Assembly (NCBI RefSeq): GCF_900103365.1
Contig: NZ_LT629703.1
Coordinates: forward strand, 4,884,501 to 4,948,500
Length of the DNA: 64,000 nucleotides
Source of the DNA: Afipia sp. GAS231
GTDB taxonomy: Bacteria > Pseudomonadota > Alphaproteobacteria > Rhizobiales > Xanthobacteraceae
Reading direction: 5' to 3'
Shown: in pieces, positions 44,433-53,215 of the stretch
Layout of the letters: each line of letters begins with the position of its first letter
Position numbering within the stretch: the first letter of the stretch is position 1
Notes under the pieces: generated by a model
Told to the model about the DNA's origin: nothing
What the model saw: only the letters and a program-made list of their open reading frames with translations
Database searches by the model: none
Made by a program: the position numbers and the translations under genes

Positions 44433-45284
44433 ATGGATGCTTTCCTCTTCTTCCTTCTTAACATGGGCTATGGCGTACTGACTCTGGCGCTTGTTGCCCT
44501 TGGGCTGGCCGTGATCTTCGGCCTGCTTGGCGTGCTGAACATGGCCCATGGCGAGTTCATCGCCATAGGAGCCTATAGCGTCTATGCCGCTCAGTCGGCG
44601 GGGCTGCCGCTTTTCGTGTCTCTGCCTGCGGCGGCCCTGATCACCGGGGCCGTCGGTTGGCTCATCGAGGCGACGGTTGTCCGCCATCTCTATAAGCGCC
44701 CCTTCGACACCTTGCTGGCGACATGGGGGCTCTCGATCCTGCTGCGCGAAGGAATCAAGCTGCTTTTCGGCGTCGATTACAAATCCGTGGTCGAGCCCGT
44801 CTCCGGCAGTTCCGGCGTTCTTGGCATCGACTATCCGACCTATCGCATCGCTGTGATGGCGGCGCTTCTGGTCTGTTTCTTTCTGCTGTTTCTGTGGTAC
44901 CGCCGGAGCCACGCGAGTGCACGGGTGCGTGCGATGATCGCCAATCCGGAACTGGCCGCCATCGTCGGAATAAATACGAAGCGCCTTGCCAGTCTCGCCT
45001 TCGTCATCGGTGCGGCGTCCGCAGGTATCGCCGGCGCGATGCTTGCGCCGCTTGTGCAGATTGAGCCCTATATGGGCATCAACTACCTTCTCCAGAGCTT
45101 CTTCGTTCTGGTCGTTGGGGGACTGGGCAGTTTTCAAGGCCTGTTTATCGGCTCAGGCGTCATCGGCAGCGTCGCGAGCACCGCATCCGCTGCGTTCGGG
45201 GGCACAGGCGGCTACGTGACGTTGTTGCTGGTCTCGATCCTCTTCTTGTGGCTGAAGCCGGAGGGTCTTTATGCGGGTCGCTGA
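44433..45284 (+). CDS. ABC transporter permease, LivH-type
   Basis: A 283-aa membrane protein with about eight helices and the LivH motif GLLGVLNMAHGEFIAIGAY. It pairs with the LivM part of the following gene to form the membrane channel. The 14-bp overlap with the next gene indicates coupled translation. Confidence 0.9.
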   Translation: MDAFLFFLLNMGYGVLTLALVALGLAVIFGLLGVLNMAHGEFIAIGAYSVYAAQSAGLPLFVSLPAAALITGAVGWLIEATVVRHLYKRPFDTLLATWGLSILLREGIKLLFGVDYKSVVEPVSGSSGVLGIDYPTYRIAVMAALLVCFFLLFLWYRRSHASARVRAMIANPELAAIVGINTKRLASLAFVIGAASAGIAGAMLAPLVQIEPYMGINYLLQSFFVLVVGGLGSFQGLFIGSGVIGSVASTASAAFGGTGGYVTLLLVSILFLWLKPEGLYAGR

Positions 45285-47004
45285 CCTTTCGCTGCCGTTG
45301 TTGCTGGCAGCTCTCGTCGCGGTGCCCTTCGTCTTCGGCGATTTCATTGCATATCAGGTCGGGCTCTTCCTACTTTACGGCATTGTCGCCCAAGGCATCG
45401 CGCTTTGCTGGGGCCGCGTTGGCATTCTGCCACTCGGCCAAGCCCTCTTCTTCGGCCTTGGCGCGTATCTTGCCGGAGGCGCGCTGATCCGGTTCGAACA
45501 CAGCCCCATCCTGCTCTATCCGGCGCTTCTCGGGGCGGTTTTGGCGCCGGCGGCCGTGGCGGGAGCCATCGGCATTCTGGTCTTCCGCCGGAACGTCGGT
45601 TCGGGTCCATATTTTTCGCTCATCACGCTGGCCCTCTCCATGCTGGCCTATCAGGTCGCACTCGGCGCTGATTGGCTTACCGGCGGCTACATGGGGTTGA
45701 ACGGTATCCCCCCACTGCCCGGAACCGACCCGTGGAGTACACTTTATTGGGTCATCCTCGGCGCGCTGGTGCTTTCTACCGGGGTGCTTTGGTGGATTAC
45801 GCGCAGCCCACTCGGGCAACTTCTGCACGCGGTCTCTCAGAACGAGGATCGCCTGTCCTTTCTCGGCTTCGACATAGCGCGGCTGAAGGCGCTGGCCTTC
45901 GCCGTGTCTGCGGCTCTCGCGGGCATGGCCGGGACGCTTTATGCAGCCCAGCAAGGCATCGTCACGCCGCAGGTGCTCGCTTACGTGCTTTCGGGGGAGT
46001 TGCTCATTTGGACCGCGGTGGGTGGCCGGGCCAGCCTCATCGGCCCGGTGGCCGGCGCAGTTCTGATCGGGATGCTGACCTCGAATCTGAGAGATACGTT
46101 CCAATACTGGGAAATCCTGCTCGCGCTTATCTTCCTCGCCATCGTGCTATTTGCACCTACGGGTCTGGCGGGCCTCATCGCTCCCCTCCTCAAACGCTTG
46201 CCGAAGCCGGCACACGCTACACGCGATGTGGAGCGCCCACTGCCCGACCGCGGCGACGTGCCGATGCTGTCCTTCGAAGAGGTGCGCGTCACGATTGGAT
46301 CGGTGCGCATCCTCCAGGGATTGAGTCTTGAACTCAAGAAACGGGGGCTGCATTGCTTGATCGGGCCGAACGGCGCTGGCAAAACCTCGGCCTTCAATGC
46401 GCTCACGGGCCGCCTGACGGTTTCGGGCGGACGCATAACATGGGGAGGAAGCGACATCACCGGCTTGCCTGCCCATAAAGTGGCGCGCCTCGGCATTGCT
46501 CGCAAATTGCAGGTGCCTGCCATCTTCCACGACATGACGGTCGGCGTGCATCTCGATATCGCGCTGTGGTCGGGCGGCATATCGGGATGGGAGCTGCTGA
46601 GCCAGAGGTCCTTCCGCTACCGCAACGAAATACTCGGCGTGTTGAAGGAGACGTTTCCCTTCCTGAACGATGAGGAAAAACGCGCTGGCGATCTCTCGCT
46701 GGGCCACCGGCAGGTGCTTGAGTTTGCCCTCTCAGTCATCGCACGGCCGGAGATAGTTTTACTCGACGAGCCGTGCGCTGGTCTGTCGACGCAGGAAACA
46801 GCGGATTTGACCGCGGCCATACGCAAGATCGCCGGCCGCTTCGACATTTCGGCGTTGATTATCGAGCATGACTTCAGCGTCGTTGAAGAACTCTCTGACC
46901 ATATCTTCGTCCTGCACCAGGGCCAAACCCTGTCCGAGGGCACGCTCGAAGCCATTCGCGCGGACCACAAAGTGCAGGCCGTCTACACGGGGGGCGCGAA
47001 ATGA
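45271..47004 (+). CDS. Fused LivM permease and LivG ATPase
   Basis: A 577-aa protein. Residues 1-310 form a LivM-type permease (CWGRVGILPLGQALFFGLGAYLAGG). From about 330 an ABC ATPase follows with Walker A GPNGAGKT, signature LSLGHRQ and Walker B VLLDEPCAGLS. Its Q-loop region (LGIARKLQVPAIFHDMTV) is typical of UrtD-type urea/amide ATPases. Permease-ATPase fusions of this kind are known in the branched-chain family. It overlaps both neighbours by 14 and 4 bp. Confidence 0.9.
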   Translation: MRVADLSLPLLLAALVAVPFVFGDFIAYQVGLFLLYGIVAQGIALCWGRVGILPLGQALFFGLGAYLAGGALIRFEHSPILLYPALLGAVLAPAAVAGAIGILVFRRNVGSGPYFSLITLALSMLAYQVALGADWLTGGYMGLNGIPPLPGTDPWSTLYWVILGALVLSTGVLWWITRSPLGQLLHAVSQNEDRLSFLGFDIARLKALAFAVSAALAGMAGTLYAAQQGIVTPQVLAYVLSGELLIWTAVGGRASLIGPVAGAVLIGMLTSNLRDTFQYWEILLALIFLAIVLFAPTGLAGLIAPLLKRLPKPAHATRDVERPLPDRGDVPMLSFEEVRVTIGSVRILQGLSLELKKRGLHCLIGPNGAGKTSAFNALTGRLTVSGGRITWGGSDITGLPAHKVARLGIARKLQVPAIFHDMTVGVHLDIALWSGGISGWELLSQRSFRYRNEILGVLKETFPFLNDEEKRAGDLSLGHRQVLEFALSVIARPEIVLLDEPCAGLSTQETADLTAAIRKIAGRFDISALIIEHDFSVVEELSDHIFVLHQGQTLSEGTLEAIRADHKVQAVYTGGAK

Positions 47005-47693
47005 GACCCCATCTTATGGTTTCAGGTCTTACTGCGGGATATGGCGACCTGGTTGTGCTCCGCGATCTATCGTTCGATGTGGCGGAGGGAGAAATCCTGT
47101 GCATTACCGGACGCAATGGAGTTGGCAAGACGACGCTCATGCGAGCCGTCAGCGGGGCGCTCCCGCTAATTGCGGGACACATCACGTTGAACGGGCAAGA
47201 CATGACCGCGCTTGCTACGAACAAACGGCAGAAGCTGGGCTTGAGCTACGGTCCGCAGGAAAACGTCAGCTTCGCTCCGCTCACGGTGCGCGAAAACCTG
47301 ACGCTGCATCTCGATGGGTATGATCTGTCGCGCTACGAGCGCCTCTTCCAGGCGTTTCCCAGGATCGAGGAGCGGCTCGAGCAGAAGGCCGGCAGCCTTT
47401 CGGGCGGCGAGCGCAAGATCTTGTCCTTCTGCCGGGTCATGGCCGAAGGTGGCAGTCTTGTCGCGCTCGATGAGCCTACCGAAGGCGTCGCGCCGGAAAA
47501 TATAGCGCTCATGATCGACGCTATCCGTTCAGCCGCAGCCGAAGGTACAGCCATGGCCATCGTCGAACAGAACCTGACGCTGGTCGAAGCGGTAGCCGAC
47601 AAGGTGATCGTAATCGATCACGGCGAGATCATTTATCGCTGCACGGCCATGCCCAATCTGCGTCAGGAAATCGAGGCGCAGCTGCGCGTGTGA
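47001..47693 (+). CDS. ABC transporter ATPase, LivF-type
   Basis: A 230-aa ATPase with Walker A TGRNGVGKTTLM, signature SLSGGERKI and Walker B LVALDEPTEGVAP. The GPQENVSFAPLTVRENL stretch resembles UrtE. It completes the four-part importer. The ATG overlaps the upstream stop (ATGA). The 187 bp after it contain a weak hairpin (GGCTCT 47834-47839, AGAGCC 47848-47853) and no gene. Confidence 0.9.
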   Translation: MRPHLMVSGLTAGYGDLVVLRDLSFDVAEGEILCITGRNGVGKTTLMRAVSGALPLIAGHITLNGQDMTALATNKRQKLGLSYGPQENVSFAPLTVRENLTLHLDGYDLSRYERLFQAFPRIEERLEQKAGSLSGGERKILSFCRVMAEGGSLVALDEPTEGVAPENIALMIDAIRSAAAEGTAMAIVEQNLTLVEAVADKVIVIDHGEIIYRCTAMPNLRQEIEAQLRV

Positions 47694-47880
47694 CGAGACG
47701 GCCTCAGAACAATGCGGTTGACAGCACGTGCTCTCATCGCGCGCTTCGGGCGAGCAATTGGGCGATGGCGCAGGGAGGCGCTGCGACGTTGCGGCGGACA
47801 GCCGCCGTTGCGAGTAGCGCCGTCGCCGCGCTGGGCTCTCTAGCGATAGAGCCTTCGGTGTCGGTGGCCGCACCTGTGGA

Positions 47881-48846
47881 CTACCGCAGTTCGGCACGAA
47901 GCTCGCGCACGCCGCGGCCCAATCGCTGACGAAGCAGCGTGCGCAAGGTCGCTGCATCGACATAACCGACCTCGGTGGCGATGGCGTCGAGGCTGAGGCG
48001 GCGCTCGCGAACTAGCGCGCGCGCGCGTTCGACGCGCATGTCCTGGAAATAGGCGAGCGGCGACTTGCCGAGGATCGCCTGGCACCGACGCTGAAGCGAG
48101 CGTGGGCTCGTCGCCAGCGCACTCGCGGCCCCCTGCAGGGTAAAGCCCTCGCTCAGATGCTCGCGGCACCAGCGCTCGAATCGCAACACCACTGGGTCGG
48201 CCTGTGCCAGGAAATTGGGAATGATATAGGGCGCCTGCGATGCGCGCTGGTCGGCGAGCAGAAAGCGCGAGACGAGACCAGCGAGCTGGGGGCTCGCCTG
48301 GCGCACCAGCCAGAGCGCCAGGTCCAGGTGCCCCATCGCCGAACCGGCCGTGACACCCGTATCCGTGGGCACCAGCATCTGAGTTTCGTCGAGATGGACG
48401 CCTGGATAGCGTTGCCGAAACAGCGGCGCGAGCGACCATGTGCTCGTGGCCTTCCGCCCGTTGAGCAAGCCGGTCTCCGCCAAAAGATAGGTGCCGACGC
48501 AGGCGGCGGCGATGCGGGACCCGGCGGCGTGCCACTCAGCGATCCTGTCAACCGCCTGGCGCACGTCGGGGCGGGCCAGGGCAGGGAGCAGCGTTTCCGG
48601 TGTGACGGTCTTCAAGGCCGGCACGATCACCCAGTCCGGGGCCGGCCCCGAGGCGGCGTCGACGACGGGAATCGTTAAACCCTGACTGGAGCGCACCTTC
48701 CGTCTCACACCGACAACCGAGACTTCGAAGCCGGGTGGGCTCCCTTGCAGGGCTCGGGAAAGCGAGTTGGCCGACGAGAAAATATCCAGCGGACCGGTGA
48801 GCCCCGTGTCGAACACACCCTCAAGGGCAAGGATGAATATGCGCAT
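47881..48846 (-). CDS. GATase1-AraC regulator 1 (GlxA family)
   Basis: A 321-aa regulator. A DJ-1/PfpI-like domain (residues 1-190; ACVGTYLLAETGLLNGRKATSTW carries the Cys elbow) is fused to a C-terminal AraC DNA-binding domain (about 215-315, LSEGFTLQGAASALATSPRSLQRRC). GlxA-type regulators often control amine, amide or quaternary-ammonium use. A perfect 16-bp palindrome lies 20 bp upstream of the start, between it and the divergent YciI-like gene. Confidence 0.85.
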   Translation of the reverse strand: MRIFILALEGVFDTGLTGPLDIFSSANSLSRALQGSPPGFEVSVVGVRRKVRSSQGLTIPVVDAASGPAPDWVIVPALKTVTPETLLPALARPDVRQAVDRIAEWHAAGSRIAAACVGTYLLAETGLLNGRKATSTWSLAPLFRQRYPGVHLDETQMLVPTDTGVTAGSAMGHLDLALWLVRQASPQLAGLVSRFLLADQRASQAPYIIPNFLAQADPVVLRFERWCREHLSEGFTLQGAASALATSPRSLQRRCQAILGKSPLAYFQDMRVERARALVRERRLSLDAIATEVGYVDAATLRTLLRQRLGRGVRELRAELR

Positions 48847-48865
48847 GGCGTGAATGACCCGAAAG

Positions 48866-48881
48866 TTGTCGTATACGACAA
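48866..48881. promoter_or_regulatory. Perfect 16-bp palindrome in a divergent promoter
   Basis: TTGTCGTATACGACAA is fully self-complementary and lies 20 bp upstream of the GlxA-type gene and 76 bp upstream of the YciI-like gene. The position fits an operator controlling both, perhaps autoregulated. Confidence 0.6.
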
Positions 48882-48956
48882 TACCAAATTGCGGGGTGGA
48901 TAGCTAGACAGAGTCGCATCGACCACGGCGGTCGACGGTTGAAAAGGAAATCAGAC

Positions 48957-49247
48957 ATGAAAGTTCTTGCCATCGGTTCGCTCGTGAAACCGCTTTCGGA
49001 CGAGCGTCGGGAAGTTGTCCTGGGTAAGGAAGTTCCCCACACCCTGCAGCTCTATCTCAAGGGTGCCATCGAGCAATTCTGGTTCCGGCAGGACAAGCCC
49101 GGCCCGGTCTTTCTGATGGACGTAGAAACGATCGAGGAAGCGAAGGCGATCATCGACGCGATGCCGCTCATGATCGAGGGCGTCGCCGCTTATGAATACA
49201 TGCAGTTGGGTCCGCTCAAGCCGCTCGGCCAGTTGATCAAGGCCTAA
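48957..49247 (+). CDS. YciI/muconolactone-isomerase-like small protein
   Basis: A 96-aa ferredoxin-like-fold protein (KVLAIGSLVKPLS, FLMDVETIEEAKAIIDAMPL, YEYMQLGPLKPLGQL). The family holds YciI-like proteins and small dimeric enzymes such as muconolactone isomerase. AAGGAA lies before ATG 48957. It sits alone between two GlxA-type regulators, divergent from the first and convergent with the second, and is probably the direct target of one of them. Activity unknown. Confidence 0.7.
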   Translation: MKVLAIGSLVKPLSDERREVVLGKEVPHTLQLYLKGAIEQFWFRQDKPGPVFLMDVETIEEAKAIIDAMPLMIEGVAAYEYMQLGPLKPLGQLIKA

Positions 49248-49329
49248 TCACGCAAGTGCGTGTGCAACGAGACCGGGCCGTTTCTTCGGCGACCCGGTCT
49301 CGTGAAGACGCGCAATATGGCTGGGCCCG

Positions 49330-50289
49330 TCAGTTCAGGCTCGCCGCATGGGCGCGGGCCATCCGACGGACGGTCTGCGGCGAATGCCCGAACAGCTTCA
49401 CGAATGCACGCCGCATGCACTCGATATCGCCGAAGCCAACGTCGCGGGCGATACTCTCGATCGGCTCGAGCCCATCCTCGATCCGCGGCCTTGCCGCCTC
49501 TGCCCGCAGGCGCTCGACCGCGCGCGCCGGCGTATCGCCGGTTTCCTTCAGGAATATGCGGGCGAACTGCCGGCTGCTGACACAAGCGGCCTCGGCCAGC
49601 CGCTCGACCGACAGCGCCTCGTTCAGGTGGTTGCGTGCATAAGCCAGGGCATTGCGAACCCGGCCGGATGCTGGCTCCAGCTCCAGCAACGCCGAGAACT
49701 GCGACTGGCCGCCAGGGCGACGATGGTAGACGACAAGCTCCCGCGCGACCGACCTTGCAAGCTCGGGCCCGAAGTCGGCTTCTAACATCGCGAGGGCCAG
49801 ATCGATTCCGGCGGAAATGCCCGCCGACGTCCAGACGCCGTGATCGTTCACGAAGATCCGGTCGACCTCAACTGAGACGGTTGGGAAGCGCGACTGAAGC
49901 AGCGGTGCGTACCGCCAATGCGTGGTGGCGCGGCGGCCATTCAGTACGCCGGCCTCGGCGAGATAGAAGGCCCCCGTGCAGACGCTGGCAATCCGCGGCG
50001 TCGAGGCGGCAAGCCGTTGCAGCGTCGCGCTCGTCTCGGGCTGGTTGCAGGGAACAAGGGCCTGCGGTCCGCCGACGACGACGACCGTATCGTGACGACC
50101 GACCGCGCTCGATGCGCCGGTGGCGACCATCAGCCCGGAATTGCCGGTGACCATCCCCCCGGCGACCGAGACGACGCCGACCTCATAGGGCACATCGTAG
50201 ATGCCGCGCGCCACCGTGAAAACGCTCATCGGACCCGCGAGATCCAGTGCTGCGAACTCTGGAGCAACGAAAAAGGTGACTCTGTGCAT
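49330..50289 (-). CDS. GATase1-AraC regulator 2 (GlxA family)
   Basis: A 319-aa regulator with the same two-part build: DJ-1/PfpI-like domain (residues 1-190, with SVCTGAFYLAEAGVLNGRRATTHW) and AraC domain (about 215-315, EALSVERLAEAACVSSRQFAR). AAGGACGAC precedes the ATG. It is divergent from the isonitrile-hydratase-like gene, whose product shares the N-terminal fold. Control of that gene is a reasonable guess. Confidence 0.88.
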   Translation of the reverse strand: MHRVTFFVAPEFAALDLAGPMSVFTVARGIYDVPYEVGVVSVAGGMVTGNSGLMVATGASSAVGRHDTVVVVGGPQALVPCNQPETSATLQRLAASTPRIASVCTGAFYLAEAGVLNGRRATTHWRYAPLLQSRFPTVSVEVDRIFVNDHGVWTSAGISAGIDLALAMLEADFGPELARSVARELVVYHRRPGGQSQFSALLELEPASGRVRNALAYARNHLNEALSVERLAEAACVSSRQFARIFLKETGDTPARAVERLRAEAARPRIEDGLEPIESIARDVGFGDIECMRRAFVKLFGHSPQTVRRMARAHAASLN

Positions 50290-50455
50290 GGCGTCGTCCT
50301 TGTCTAAGCGGCTGTCGCGGTCGCTTCCACGCGCCGCAGACGGTGACTTGCCGTGCGGTCGTGTCTTTATTTAGGGCTTTATTGTCATTTCTGCCAAGAG
50401 GGGCCTGTGCCAAAGCTGCCGGTGTCCGCTTGCCAGAACGACGAAGGATTCCGTG

Positions 50456-50583
50456 ATGGACGTCACCGATCTCAAATCACTGCGCGCGGCGACCTGCGCG
50501 CCGGTGTGCCGACCTCTGCAGTCGGCATTCTGGTCGGCCCCGGCTACGTCCCGTTGAATATCAATAGAAAGCGAAGGCAGTGA
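50456..50583 (+). pseudogene. Truncated, frameshifted copy of the DJ-1/PfpI N-terminus
   Basis: From ATG 50456 one frame reads MDVTDLKSLRAATCA, and a shifted frame then continues GVPTSAVGILVGPGYVPLNI. Together they align with the start of the following gene (KTDIPSLNRLRGATA, FRVGIVIGPGYFPLDM). The copy ends at the start codon of the intact gene. It is a partial tandem duplicate with a frameshift. The rest of the 50290-50455 gap shows no gene. Confidence 0.7.
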
Positions 50584-51332
50584 TGACCAATGAATCCATG
50601 AAGACAGACATTCCTTCTCTCAACAGGCTTCGCGGGGCGACCGCGAAAAAGGGAGCCCCTCCGTTCCGGGTAGGCATAGTAATCGGCCCCGGTTACTTTC
50701 CGCTGGATATGGTAGGCGTCCAGGCTGTCCTGGGTACGATGCCTGGCGCGGAAATTTACCTAGTCTGGAAGTCGCGTGAGCCAGTCGAAGGCTTCCGGGG
50801 CTGGTGGACAATCCCCACGGCAACCTTCTCCGACTGCCCTGACTTGGACGTGGTCGCGGTGCCGATGATGCCTCCGGAGGTGCAGAACGATCGCGAAGTC
50901 GTGGAGTTCGTTGCGGCTCGAGGGAAAACAGCGCGCTACATTATCGGTGTTTGCAATGGCGTCCTGACGCTCGGTGCCGCAGGCCTGCTACGCGGCAAGC
51001 GCGCGACGATCAGCTATAACTCCCACGCGATTCTGCCGCATTACGGAGTGACAGAGGTCGTTGAGAGCGGAGTAGTCGCCGATGGCAATGTTTATACTGC
51101 GGGACCCAGTGTAGGCAGTTTCGAAGCTGCTCTCCTCGTGGCGGAACAGGCGTTCGGGCGACCGGTCGCGCAGTTGGCCGAGTTTATCATCGAGTATGAC
51201 CCGCACCCACCGTTCGGCACCGGAACCGCGGCAGGCGCCGGACCTGGAACGGTCGCTAAGTTCCAGGGAATGATGGCTGACATGATTTCTCTCTATCACG
51301 CCGAAGCTTTGAAGGTCGCCGGAAACGCTTGA
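50583..51332 (+). CDS. DJ-1/PfpI protein, isonitrile-hydratase-like
   Basis: A 249-aa stand-alone DJ-1/PfpI protein. The nucleophile elbow is GVCNGVLTLGAAGLLRGKRAT, with Cys near residue 121, and an Asp lies in GYFPLDMVGVQ. The order and size resemble isonitrile hydratase (InhA), which adds water to isonitriles to give N-formamides; other members are proteases, chaperones or glyoxalases. The ATG at 50583 follows GAAGGCAGTG. A clear terminator lies 75 bp after the stop, so the gene is its own unit. Confidence 0.75.
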   Translation: MTNESMKTDIPSLNRLRGATAKKGAPPFRVGIVIGPGYFPLDMVGVQAVLGTMPGAEIYLVWKSREPVEGFRGWWTIPTATFSDCPDLDVVAVPMMPPEVQNDREVVEFVAARGKTARYIIGVCNGVLTLGAAGLLRGKRATISYNSHAILPHYGVTEVVESGVVADGNVYTAGPSVGSFEAALLVAEQAFGRPVAQLAEFIIEYDPHPPFGTGTAAGAGPGTVAKFQGMMADMISLYHAEALKVAGNA

Positions 51333-51406
51333 CGGCCGCATTCGGGAACGCTGCCCTAATCGGCTTGGCCAGGCGTTCGAGCCGACTAGGGCGCCCTCAC
51401 CAAGTT

Positions 51407-51444
51407 GAAAGGGGATCCTTTCGCTGGATCCCCCTTTCGTTTTG
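51407..51444 (+). terminator. Rho-independent terminator
   Basis: GAAAGGGGATCC (51407-51418) pairs with GGATCCCCCTTTC (51426-51438, one extra C) and is followed by GTTTTG. It closes the isonitrile-hydratase-like gene. The next 325 bp (to 51769) show no convincing gene. Confidence 0.85.
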
Positions 51445-51769
51445 TAGAGCCAAAATGCTCGACGTCGGATGGGCGTCAGTGAATTCCAGCTCGACTGCAA
51501 TAGTTTAGATCTGGTCGCTCGCACATAGTTGTGTCCTCAGATCGGCGCACGGCCGAGGATGGAGGCTTGTTCTGAGACCGCCTCCGACGATCCAAACCAC
51601 GCAGACGCTTCCGCGGCCTGGCAGTCGGCAGGGCGTCGGTGCCAATTCACGACGAATGTCCTCCAGCGGCCAGTTACGATGTCGATGGCAGAAAACGAAG
51701 CTTTTTTGACGTTGCCGCATTCGCGCGCATGAAAGAAGAATGGCCTCGTCCAACACGCGACGAGGCGAC

Positions 51770-52123
51770 ATGATGCAGCAGATCTTCATCGAGTTATACA
51801 ACTACGGTCCGGCTTGGGGCAAATGCTCCGAAAACGAACGGACCGATTTCATCAAGAAGGTGATCGAATCCGTCAACGGAGTGAAATCTGCCGGCGTTGA
51901 TCTCATTGCCTACGGCAAGAATTCTCGTGAGACCGATCGCCGCGCGCCGTACGACTTCTTTTGCGTCTATCGTGTGCCGAGCGCCGAATTTCAGCGCGAG
52001 TTTGAGCGTCAGATCACTGCATCCGGTTGGTACAATTACTTTGAGCAGGTGAATGTTGGCGGCCCTGCGGAAGATTTTGCGGATGTGCTGTTGGGTAACG
52101 CCAAGCTGGCTCGTCCCGGCTGA
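51770..52123 (+). CDS. Small DUF6616-like protein
   Basis: A 117-aa soluble protein starting MMQQIFIELYNYGPAW, with DFIKKVIESVNGVKSAGVDL and ASGWYNYFEQVNVGG. It resembles the DUF6616 family of small alpha/beta-barrel-like proteins with no known activity. GAGG lies upstream of ATG 51770. The location in the nitrile/amide island is its only functional hint. Confidence 0.55.
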   Translation: MMQQIFIELYNYGPAWGKCSENERTDFIKKVIESVNGVKSAGVDLIAYGKNSRETDRRAPYDFFCVYRVPSAEFQREFERQITASGWYNYFEQVNVGGPAEDFADVLLGNAKLARPG

Positions 52124-52545
52124 GCACCTCCAACGGGGCCTCGCCGATCACCGAGGGCCCCCGTCACGAACTCGATTCCGCCAGCCAGCAGGGGCCTAGC
52201 GAACGTTTCAGGGCGTTGCGTGCTGACGTTGGGTAGAGTTGATGGGATTTTGGCATCGCTTAACACATTTGAATTCAGTGTCGGACCGATTGCGCTACGA
52301 TGAGTTTCCTTTGGGGCTCCTCCCATGCTCGGTCCTCTCACCACCGCGCGTTTTCGCGCCACCGCCAACGAGGTCTGCGACAGCAATTCCCATCATGAGA
52401 TCGGCGCGCGCACTTTGTCTGGCTTTGAAGATTCTAAAAGCCGCGGCTCGAGGTGACACATCGTCCGACGGATTCATGCATCTCGGTCGGGAGGTTCCCT
52501 CCTGCCCGCCGACGACGTGGTGACGGCGCGAGGAGCGCGGAGGCG
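52124..52545. other. Intergenic stretch with only doubtful small ORFs
   Basis: About 420 bp. Two tiny + strand frames exist (ATG 52325, 43 codons; ATG 52395, 42 codons); neither has a clear ribosome-binding site or a recognisable product. I see no repeats or hairpins of note. Confidence 0.4.
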
Positions 52546-52992
52546 GTGAACTTTCAGGTCACGGTGCTGAAGATATTAGCAAGCTATCCGGATGGTTTCG
52601 CGCCGATGACGAACCTCAAGCATGACATGGCCATTCTGGCGACTAGCGGCCAAGATTGGGCCGAGCGAACCAGGCGCTTGGCCTTGCGCGTTCCGGACCT
52701 GGACATCTTTTCACAGACTCTCATCGAGCGGTTGAACGGCGGGTGGCGTATCACCGAAAAGGGGCGCGCCGTGCTCACCATCATGGAAGCCCGGCCTGGC
52801 GATCCGCAGCCCACGACGGGAATATCTCAATTGGACTTTACCTGGCCCGCAGCGCCCCTGTTGCGTCGTCCGTCGGCGGCACCTCTGAGGCAGCGCCGGA
52901 CCCCGCCTGCTTCGCCGCACCGCCAAGGCGCGAGCTCACGGACGGCACTCTCGATAAGGTGTTCACCGAAGATATCCACGGCCGACAGTTGA
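52546..52992 (+). CDS. Winged-helix-like conserved hypothetical protein
   Basis: A 148-aa protein. The first 85 residues (FQVTVLKILASYPDGFAPM, LIERLNGGWRITEKGRAVL) have the pattern of a small winged-helix domain seen in many Bradyrhizobium hypothetical proteins. The tail is low-complexity, Pro/Arg/Ser-rich and may not be conserved. GTG 52546 is chosen because homologous sequence begins there after GGAGGCG. A regulatory role is inferred from the fold only. Confidence 0.6.
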   Translation: MNFQVTVLKILASYPDGFAPMTNLKHDMAILATSGQDWAERTRRLALRVPDLDIFSQTLIERLNGGWRITEKGRAVLTIMEARPGDPQPTTGISQLDFTWPAAPLLRRPSAAPLRQRRTPPASPHRQGASSRTALSIRCSPKISTADS

Positions 52993-53063
52993 ACGAAGAT
53001 AAGCTCCAATGAGGGAGCCAAGGCTTGAAATCACTTCTTGGGCCTATGCCCCCCCATTTTCTT

Positions 53064-53083
53064 TGTCCTATGCTTATAGGACA
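53064..53083. promoter_or_regulatory. TGTCCT-N8-AGGACA operator, copy 2
   Basis: TGTCCTAT-GCTT-ATAGGACA has 8-bp perfect arms, the most symmetric of the three copies. It lies 132 bp before the GTG of the AraC gene, in a 223-bp gap with no gene. It may be the autoregulatory site. Confidence 0.65.
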
Positions 53084-53215
53084 GTGTTTGAGTGGCTTCC
53101 TACTACTCTGTTGTCATCGTGTCATGTTGCACGTGGGGTTAGTCACTAATGCCCGGCGCACCGGTCGTATCGCGAGAGGGATCACTTTTCATTATTCGTT
53201 GGTGGGGCCGGGGCA

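Noticed and set aside
43956..45137. A 393-aa open frame on the - strand across the ABC transporter genes
   Set aside because: Its composition (rich in His, Gln, Arg and Glu) is typical of the antisense of membrane-protein genes; the + strand genes are certain.
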